Positions 6,903-11,625 of a DNA stretch of 11,625 bases are shown one piece after another. The stretch covers positions 1-11,625 of the forward strand of contig JAAZNS010000479.1 in assembly GCA_012798185.1 (NCBI GenBank), written 5' to 3'. How positions within the stretch are numbered: position 1 is the first letter of the stretch; every line of letters starts with the position of its first letter. Under the pieces are notes generated by a model. The model made no database searches. It saw only the letters and a program-made list of their open reading frames with translations, and had not been told where the DNA came from. Source of the stretch: Chloroflexota bacterium. GTDB lineage: Bacteria; Chloroflexota; Anaerolineae; Anaerolineales; UBA4823. The translations under genes and the position numbers were made by a program.

Positions 6903-6936
6903 ATATAGGAATAATTCTACTAGATTTTTCCTATAT
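6903..6936. promoter_or_regulatory. 9-bp inverted repeat upstream of the LysM gene
   Basis: ATATAGGAA (6903-6911) is the exact reverse complement of TTCCTATAT (6928-6936), with 16 bases between. The pair lies in the short gap between the acyl-CoA dehydrogenase end and the LysM start, in the likely promoter region of the latter. The 25-base centre-to-centre distance suits a dimeric operator, but it could also be a chance AT-rich palindrome. Confidence 0.35.
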
Positions 6937-6972
6937 TCGACGCAAATATTAAAAAACCTTCATCAGCCAATT

Positions 6973-8178
6973 TTACTGCCAGAAATCTTCATCATAAGCC
7001 GGCAATTCGCAGCGCAAGGGGTTGTCGTGGCGGTATTCCAGGGCATAACCCGCCTGCATCAGCTGGTGAATTTCGCTGGTTCCTTCATATATCATCGCCC
7101 CTTTAGCATTGCGCAGATAACGCTCCACTTCATATTCATCGCTGTATCCATAGGCGCCGTGAATCTGGATTGCTTCCGAAGCCGCCTGGAAGGAAGCATC
7201 GGTGGCAAACCACTTGGCCAGCGATGTTTCCCTGGTATTGCGCTGCCCTTTATTCTTCATCCAGCCCGCCCTCAGATAGAGTAAACGGGCAGCCTCGTAA
7301 GATTGAACCATCCAGGCAATCTTGTGCTGCACAAGCTGGAATTTACCGATCTCCCGTCCAAATGCCTGCCGCTCATGTGCGTATTTAACGCTGGCTTCCA
7401 GGCAGGCACGGATCAAACCGGTCGCCCCGGATGCCACTGTATAGCGTCCGTTATCCAGACAAGCCATAGCGATTTTAAATCCCTCGCCCTCCTCACCCAG
7501 CCGGTTTTCAGCAGGCACTTTAACATCCTGAAAAGCAATCCAGCCGGTTGAGCCGGCACGCACACCTAGTTTGCCATGGATATCGCCGCGGCTTACCCCG
7601 GGTGAATCCATCTCCACCACGAATGCTGTGAGACCTTCATGCGGATCAAGCATTTCAGGATTGGTACGCGCGATCACCAGGGCATTATCCGCTTTTGTCG
7701 CCAGTGAAATCCACATCTTTTCACCATTTAGAATATATTCGTTCCCCACCCGGCGGGCAGTGCTTTTTATCCCTGTGACATCCGAACCGGCGGCTGGTTC
7801 GGTGAGGGCGAAACAGGCAATTTTATCGCCGCGCGCCTGGCGGGTGAGAAAACGCTGCTTTTGCTCCTCCGTGCCCCATTGAAAAATGCCCAAGCTGTTC
7901 AACCCGATGTGCACCGATAGTATCACCCGCAGCGTCGTATCCACAGCTTCCAATTCTTCGCATGCCAGCCCCAGGCTGATATAATCCATCCCCTGTCCAC
8001 CATAACGCACAGGGATGCAAATACCCAATATCCCCAATTCTGCCAAACGCGGCAGTATAAAAGGCGCCATTTCTTGAGCCCGGTCATAATCCCTGATCAC
8101 GGGTGCAACTTCCCTACATGCAAATTCCCTCACCATTTGCTGCACCATGCGCTGCTCATCTGATAACGCAAAGTCCAT
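6973..8178 (-). CDS. Acyl-CoA dehydrogenase
   Basis: A 401-residue FAD enzyme that introduces an alpha-beta double bond into acyl-CoA esters and passes electrons to electron-transfer flavoprotein. The N-terminal helical domain starts MDFALSDEQR. FALTEPAAGSD (123-133) is the FAD/substrate motif of the middle beta domain, and ERQAFG (269-274) is the C-terminal-domain signature. The catalytic base is Glu365 in the YEGTSEIHQ segment, the position used by most short/medium-chain family members. Substrate (chain length, branched or glutaryl) cannot be assigned; no ETF or hydratase gene is adjacent. The start at 8178 is chosen because GGGGAGGGAAC lies just upstream and family homology begins there; an upstream ATG at 8202 adds eight unlikely residues. 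The gene is single in its strand block apart from the SRP RNA upstream. Confidence 0.93.
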   Translation of the reverse strand: MDFALSDEQRMVQQMVREFACREVAPVIRDYDRAQEMAPFILPRLAELGILGICIPVRYGGQGMDYISLGLACEELEAVDTTLRVILSVHIGLNSLGIFQWGTEEQKQRFLTRQARGDKIACFALTEPAAGSDVTGIKSTARRVGNEYILNGEKMWISLATKADNALVIARTNPEMLDPHEGLTAFVVEMDSPGVSRGDIHGKLGVRAGSTGWIAFQDVKVPAENRLGEEGEGFKIAMACLDNGRYTVASGATGLIRACLEASVKYAHERQAFGREIGKFQLVQHKIAWMVQSYEAARLLYLRAGWMKNKGQRNTRETSLAKWFATDASFQAASEAIQIHGAYGYSDEYEVERYLRNAKGAMIYEGTSEIHQLMQAGYALEYRHDNPLRCELPAYDEDFWQ

Positions 8179-8285
8179 AAGTTCCCTCCCCGATAAGTCC
8201 ACCTAGGCTGTGAAAGGCGAATCGATATGTTGATCCCGCCCTCACGGGGTTTACTGCTGAGGCAGCATTTGAATTTATTGTATCA
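8179..8285 (-). promoter_or_regulatory. Extended -10 promoter and hairpin leader of the acyl-CoA dehydrogenase gene
   Basis: Read on the minus strand, TGATACAAT (8285 to 8277) matches an extended -10 promoter; no -35 box is evident. The predicted transcript start near 8270 gives a leader of about 90 bases. The leader contains two small hairpins: TGCTG-CCT-CAGCA (around 8254-8266) and CCCG...CGGG (around 8234-8249). A purine-rich binding site (GGGGAGGG) sits just before the ATG at 8178. The hairpins could be regulatory, but no riboswitch class was recognised. Confidence 0.4.
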
Positions 8286-8328
8286 TGCTTGACAAACCAC
8301 TACCCATTATGCTCAACATACTCTGTTT

Positions 8329-8338
8329 AATAAAAATA
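8329..8338 (-). terminator. T-rich tail ending the SRP RNA transcript
   Basis: Directly after the closing CCCGGA of the SRP RNA stem, the minus strand reads TATTTTTATT. The G+C-rich basal stem of the RNA followed by this T-rich run should act as an intrinsic terminator, separating the SRP RNA from the acyl-CoA dehydrogenase gene downstream. Confidence 0.6.
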
Positions 8339-8442
8339 TCCGGGCAGGCAACCCGGCGGCGCCCGGAAGAACCTGCTTACCGTTGCTTTCTCTCGAACCT
8401 GGCGGGGTTCGCAGGATTCCGCCGCGCCGGACCCACCCGGAC
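8339..8442 (-). ncRNA. ffs: Bacterial small signal recognition particle RNA (4.5S-like)
   Basis: The minus strand between a perfect promoter and a T-rich tail folds as one long hairpin of about 104 bases, the form of the bacterial small SRP RNA that with Ffh targets membrane proteins co-translationally. The apical part reads CCGCCAGG, then UUC-GAGA-GAA (8397-8388), then AGCAACGG. The CAGG/AGCA internal loop that Ffh recognises is intact. Pairing continues down the rod: CCTGC (8415-8411) with GCAGG (8376-8372), GGAA (8420-8417) with TTCC (8368-8365), CCGGCG (8430-8425) with CGCCGG (8358-8353) and TCCGGG (8441-8436) with CCCGGA (8344-8339). The usual apical UCC-GGAA-GGA or CCC-GGAA-GGG is replaced by UUC-GAGA-GAA, with pairing preserved. 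Confidence 0.85.
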
Positions 8443-8450
8443 AATGCGAA

Positions 8451-8479
8451 AGCATACCTTAACAGGGTAGGGTTGTCAA
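8451..8479 (-). promoter_or_regulatory. Strong sigma70 promoter of the SRP RNA gene
   Basis: On the minus strand, a perfect TTGACA (8479-8474) is followed after exactly 17 bases by TATGCT (8456-8451), 4 of 6 to the -10 consensus. The predicted start, 8442-8444, coincides with the 5' end of the SRP RNA helix. The -35 box overlaps TTGTCA at 8473-8478 on the plus strand, which may serve the divergent Mut7-C gene. Confidence 0.8.
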
Positions 8480-8514
8480 TGTGTTTATCAAAACGAGATA
8501 CAATTAAATTATCC

Positions 8515-9255
8515 ATGAAAATCGCTTGTTTTCACTTCCATGATGATTTGAACGATTTCCTGCCCGCTGAAAGGAAAGATATTTGGTTTTCATATCGCTT
8601 TCAGGGACCACAGTCGGTCAAGCATCTGATCGAATCGCTGGGGGTACCGCATATCGAAGTAGGGCTAATATTGGTAGATGGAACACCAAATGGTTTCGAT
8701 TACCTGGTGAAAGACGGCGATGATATTGAGGTTTTTCCCCTGTTTTCCTCCGCTGTAAACAATTCCCATTTATCTCAGCCTTTCCCGCCTGGAGAGCGCC
8801 GGTTTATCCTGGATAATCACCTGGGGCGGTTGGCATACTATCTGCGCATGCTGGGTTTTGATTGTCTATACCAAAATAATTACCAGGATGAAGACCTGGC
8901 AGCAATCGCCAGTCGGGGTGAGCGCATCTTGCTCACCCGCGACCGACGCCTGCTTATGCGCAATGCGGTGAAATATGGTTACTGTGTACGCAGCAAAACA
9001 CCCCGCCTTCAACTGATAGAAATCATCCGCCGCTTTAACCTCACCGGCGCTATTGTTCCGTTCCGACGCTGCATGCGCTGCAACGGAATCCTCCAGTCAG
9101 TTAAAAAGGAAGATGTTCTCTCCCAGTTGCAACCGCTGACAAAAAAATACTTCGATGAATTTAAAATTTGCCCCGAATGCCGGCAAGTTTATTGGAAAGG
9201 CTCGCATTACGAGCGTATGAACCAATTGATCAACCAAATTCTTGCTAACTCATAG
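8515..9255 (+). CDS. Ubiquitin-like/ThiS-fold plus Mut7-C RNase-type protein
   Basis: A 246-residue protein in two domains. Residues 1-80 match the beta-grasp Mut7-C ubiquitin domain (IEVGLILVDGTPNGFDYLVKDG in two parts, then DDIEVFPLF). Residues 96-240 are the Mut7-C domain, a PIN-like fold thought to be an RNase: LDNHLGRLAYYLRMLGFD (99-116) with D100, and LLTRDRRL (139-146) with D143. A zinc ribbon follows, C186-x2-C189 and C219-x2-C222. The function in bacteria is not established. The frame extends 44 codons upstream to 8383, but that stretch is the SRP RNA and its promoter on the other strand, so the ATG at 8515 is the true start. No Shine-Dalgarno sequence precedes it; TACAAT (8499-8504) ends ten bases before the ATG, suggesting a very short leader. 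Confidence 0.85.
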   Translation: MKIACFHFHDDLNDFLPAERKDIWFSYRFQGPQSVKHLIESLGVPHIEVGLILVDGTPNGFDYLVKDGDDIEVFPLFSSAVNNSHLSQPFPPGERRFILDNHLGRLAYYLRMLGFDCLYQNNYQDEDLAAIASRGERILLTRDRRLLMRNAVKYGYCVRSKTPRLQLIEIIRRFNLTGAIVPFRRCMRCNGILQSVKKEDVLSQLQPLTKKYFDEFKICPECRQVYWKGSHYERMNQLINQILANS

Positions 9256-9322
9256 AATGGGTATTCCCCAAAATATCACCACCGCTTTATAGAAAATCAG
9301 CGGGGGTATAATTCACCAAAGT

Positions 9323-10573
9323 ATGTCCACACAAAATGCCTATACCCTAAGACCGCGGATTAGTTTCCGCAATACTTTTGCCGCGTTAAAACACCGAAAT
9401 TATCGATTGTGGTTTTTTGGTCAAATCGTTTCATTGGTGGGCACCTGGATGCAATCTACCGCCCAGGGCTATCTGGTTTATGAATTAACGCAATCTTCTG
9501 CTTATCTGGGAATCGTCAGTTTCGCCTATGGGGCACCAGCCTGGCTGTTTAACCTATATGGAGGAGTCATTGCTGACCGCGTCCCCCGACGAACCATGTT
9601 AATAATCACCCAAACCAGTCAGATGATCCTGGCATTTATATTAGCCTGGTTGGCTTTTTCCCGGCTGGTGCAGCCCTGGCATATTGTTGTATTGGCGCTA
9701 TTACTGGGGATAGCGAATGCCTTCGATGCGCCAGCCCGCCAATCGTTTGTATTAGAAATGGTCAGCCGTGAAGACTTGACCAATGCCATCGCCCTCAATT
9801 CGATCATGTTCAACTCTGCAATCGCAGTTGGTCCGGCAGTGGCAGGTATTGCCTACGCTGCCCTGGGCCCGGGCTGGTGTTTTACACTAAACGGCATTTC
9901 GTTTATCGCGGTAATTTTTGCTCTGGCAATCATGCGTCTCCAGTGGATTCCACCAGAACGCCAAAACCGTTCCTTTTGGGCAGAACTTCGCGAAGGATTT
10001 CGTTTTATCGGTTCAGACCGAATAGCGAAAACACTGGTATTTAATATGTTTATGGTAAGTATGTTTGGCATGGGATTCGCAACGCTGCTACCAGCATGGG
10101 CGGTAAAACAATTAGGAGGCGATTCCTCTACTTATGGATTTCTATTATCCTCCCGAGGTGTGGGCGCTGTTTTTGCCGGGCTTTTGCTGGCTATGGTGAG
10201 TGGATGGCATATTCGCGGCAGGTTGTTCACCTTTGGGGGGATTGTTTTCCCTATCATGCTGGGTGTATTCACATTTACACGCTGGCTGCCATTATCCATG
10301 CTGGCTCTATTTGGCGCTGGCTGGGGGCAAATTGCGATGTTCAATACAGCAAACTCTATGCTGCAATCCATCACTCCCGATGAATTGCGCGGCAGGGTGA
10401 TGGGCATTTATACCTTAAGCTTCTTCGGCGTTGTCCCTATCGGGGCGCTGCTAGCCGGTCAAGCAGCCGTACTTTTCGGAGAAGCGCCAACGGTTATGGT
10501 TGGTGCAATCGTGATGATGATCACCTCATTGTTTATTTACATTCGCATATCCGAAGTGCGCAGGGTGGAATAG
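9323..10573 (+). CDS. Major facilitator superfamily exporter (MFS_3/EntS-like)
   Basis: A 416-residue inner-membrane protein with about twelve hydrophobic segments in two halves. The motif A equivalent is GGVIADRVPRR (80-90), after the second helix. NAFDAPARQSFVLEMV (132-147) is a hallmark of the EntS/MFS_3 exporter group, members of which export siderophores, drugs or other small molecules by proton antiport. PDELRGRVMGIY in the second half is also typical. The substrate cannot be predicted. The gene starts 67 bases after the Mut7-C gene. A TATAAT hexamer (9307-9312) ends ten bases before the ATG, and GGGGG (9302-9306) just before it is too far to be a good ribosome site. This suggests its own promoter with a very short leader. 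It ends 105 bases before the TetR gene. Confidence 0.9.
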   Translation: MSTQNAYTLRPRISFRNTFAALKHRNYRLWFFGQIVSLVGTWMQSTAQGYLVYELTQSSAYLGIVSFAYGAPAWLFNLYGGVIADRVPRRTMLIITQTSQMILAFILAWLAFSRLVQPWHIVVLALLLGIANAFDAPARQSFVLEMVSREDLTNAIALNSIMFNSAIAVGPAVAGIAYAALGPGWCFTLNGISFIAVIFALAIMRLQWIPPERQNRSFWAELREGFRFIGSDRIAKTLVFNMFMVSMFGMGFATLLPAWAVKQLGGDSSTYGFLLSSRGVGAVFAGLLLAMVSGWHIRGRLFTFGGIVFPIMLGVFTFTRWLPLSMLALFGAGWGQIAMFNTANSMLQSITPDELRGRVMGIYTLSFFGVVPIGALLAGQAAVLFGEAPTVMVGAIVMMITSLFIYIRISEVRRVE

Positions 10574-10624
10574 AAATTAGCTGGTGTATTCCAATTGGCG
10601 AATAGTCTGGAAAAAAATATGTGT

Positions 10625-10663
10625 TATAATTATATATGACCATATGAATATTTTAGTCATATA
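10625..10663 (+). promoter_or_regulatory. TetR promoter with candidate operator palindrome
   Basis: A consensus -10 box TATAAT (10625-10630) lies upstream of the TetR gene, without a good -35 box. TATATGAC (10633-10640) is the exact reverse complement of GTCATATA (10656-10663), with 15 bases between. The palindrome begins two bases after the -10 box and covers the predicted transcript start near 10637, so a repressor bound there would block transcription. Autorepression by the TetR protein is the natural inference. Confidence 0.6.
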
Positions 10664-10678
10664 GATATAGAGTATATT

Positions 10679-11308
10679 ATGCCAAAAGGATTCACAAAAC
10701 GCGAAAAAGAATTAATCAACCAGCGTCTGCTCGAAGCGGGCAATCACCTTTTCTCTACATATGGGTTAAAAAAGACCAATGTGGAAGAGATCGCTGCTGC
10801 TGCCGGTATATCTAAAGGCGCCTTCTATAATTTCTACGAATCCAAGGAAGCCCTTTTTATGGATGTGGTCGAAGAAACCGAAAAACGTGTCCGGCAGGAA
10901 ATTTTTGAGATGATCGACCAGCCGGGTATTACTCCCCGCGCCCGATTATTTGCTATTTTTAAAAAAGCATTTACCCTGTTCAAGACTATCCCGCTTCTGC
11001 ATTTTTTTACCCGCAGTGAATACGATTTGCTCTTTCGCCGCTTGCCGGAGAAGAAACTCCAGGATCACCTGGGAAGTGACCGGAAATTCTTTGAAGAATT
11101 ATTCAACCGCTGCCGGAAGGCTGGCATCCCCATTCAGGCATCTATTGAGCAAATTTCCCCTCTGATGTATGCGGTGTTCTTTTCCAGCCTTCACGAAAAC
11201 GACTTTGCCGTGAGCGGCTATTCTGGGTCAAGCGATGTGCTTTTAGAATTAACCGCTGCATTTTGTCTGGGTGAAGTGACATTGCAGCCCGATATTCAAT
11301 CAAAATAA
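10679..11308 (+). CDS. TetR/AcrR-family transcriptional regulator
   Basis: A 209-residue dimeric DNA-binding repressor. The N-terminal helix-turn-helix lies at about 14-58, with the recognition stretch VEEIAAAAGISKGAFYNFYE (35-54) and the following SKEALF typical of the family. The C-terminal two thirds is an all-helical ligand and dimer domain, too divergent to name an inducer. The gene sits 26 bases upstream of an ABC-transporter ATPase gene on the same strand, so the two are probably one operon, and a palindrome overlaps its own promoter. This suggests that it represses itself and the transporter and releases DNA when a substrate or stress ligand binds. Only a weak ribosome binding site (GAG, 10670-10672) precedes the ATG. 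Confidence 0.9.
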   Translation: MPKGFTKREKELINQRLLEAGNHLFSTYGLKKTNVEEIAAAAGISKGAFYNFYESKEALFMDVVEETEKRVRQEIFEMIDQPGITPRARLFAIFKKAFTLFKTIPLLHFFTRSEYDLLFRRLPEKKLQDHLGSDRKFFEELFNRCRKAGIPIQASIEQISPLMYAVFFSSLHENDFAVSGYSGSSDVLLELTAAFCLGEVTLQPDIQSK

Positions 11309-11334
11309 ACAATATATAACCAAGGATTATAAGA

Positions 11335-11625
11335 ATGAATGCCGTTATTGAAACCGAGAATCTCGGTAAACGTTACGGCGATGTTACCGCCGTTGAAAAA
11401 CTCTCTCTGCGGGTTGCCGAAGGCGAAATTTACGCCTTCTTAGGCTTGAACGGTGCAGGGAAAACCACCACCATCCGAATGTTATTAGGGATGATCAAAC
11501 CCACCACGGGATCAGCACGGGTATTAAATACCCCAGTGCGCCTGGGCAGCCGGGAACCCTGGGCTTCGGTTGGTTATCTCGTCGAAGCTCCGCGTTGCTA
11601 CCCGGAATTGACTGTGCTTGAAAAC
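11335..11625 (+). CDS. ABC transporter ATP-binding subunit, 3' end cut by window
   Basis: The first 97 residues of an ABC ATPase start at the ATG at 11335, with AAGGA (11322-11326) eight bases upstream. The Walker A motif GLNGAGKTT is at 37-45. The Q-loop region reads VGYLVEAPRCYPELTVLEN (79-97), with Glu84 where most ABC proteins have Gln. A Glu at this position is characteristic of the bacitracin/lantibiotic-immunity-type ATPases (BcrA/LanF group), which work with separate membrane subunits to export peptides or drugs. The signature, Walker B and H-loop motifs lie beyond the window. It follows the TetR gene by 26 bases, and a permease gene is expected next. The family is certain; the exact subgroup is inferred from one residue and the overall style. 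Confidence 0.88.
   Translation, partial: MNAVIETENLGKRYGDVTAVEKLSLRVAEGEIYAFLGLNGAGKTTTIRMLLGMIKPTTGSARVLNTPVRLGSREPWASVGYLVEAPRCYPELTVLEN

Noticed and set aside
6446..6952. A 168-residue plus-strand frame opposite the LysM gene
   Set aside because: It is the reverse complement of the Thr/Pro-rich linker and membrane segment; its Val/Gly-rich repeats (VGVSVTVGVSV style) are the shadow of the TPT repeats. The minus-strand LysM protein has recognisable domains.
8289..8313. TTGACA followed by TATGCT on the plus strand, resembling the SRP RNA promoter
   Set aside because: The spacing is only about 13 bases and no plus-strand RNA or gene begins there; it may be a chance similarity.
8383..8514. 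44-codon N-terminal extension of the Mut7-C protein
   Set aside because: The stretch overlaps the SRP RNA and its promoter on the other strand, and the beta-grasp domain begins at the ATG at 8515.

Overview
The window reads as a chromosomal stretch of a Chloroflexota bacterium, most likely Anaerolineae. The best clue is the Thr/Pro-rich (TPT-type) extracellular linker in the LysM membrane protein at 6091-6876, a style typical of that group. Others are a GAF/HD-GYP protein, a DinB protein with a HicB-like N-terminus, a Mut7-C protein and a dispersed palindromic repeat of the 'ctgagygcagcgaa' type. The assignment is an inference from style; no rRNA or marker-gene placement was possible.

Left part (1-3371): the 3' portion of a GAF-GAF-HD-GYP signalling protein whose HD-GYP domain has lost several metal ligands; a nitroreductase-family flavoprotein; a gene-poor stretch holding a MITE-like inverted-repeat element; and a DinB-type protein behind a clear sigma70 promoter. 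Middle (3577-6107): a ZIP-family metal transporter, the ribosome-assembly GTPase RsgA, and a broken, truncated Fpg/Nei-like DNA glycosylase gene. Minus-strand block (6091-8444): a LysM membrane protein, an acyl-CoA dehydrogenase, and an unlabelled SRP RNA gene with its own promoter. Right part (8515-11625): a Mut7-C/ubiquitin-like fold protein, an MFS exporter, a TetR regulator with a palindrome in its promoter region, and the start of an ABC-transporter ATPase that runs off the window.

These are mostly housekeeping and single-function genes, not one pathway. Only two arrangements look functionally linked. The TetR regulator and downstream ABC ATPase (26-base gap, same strand) look like a self-regulated export or resistance unit. 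The SRP RNA gene and the Mut7-C gene diverge from one shared promoter region. I found no phage, CRISPR, toxin-antitoxin or defence island. The most noteworthy items are the SRP RNA with an altered but compensated apical stem-loop, the HD-GYP domain with missing ligands, the MITE-like element and the decaying glycosylase gene.
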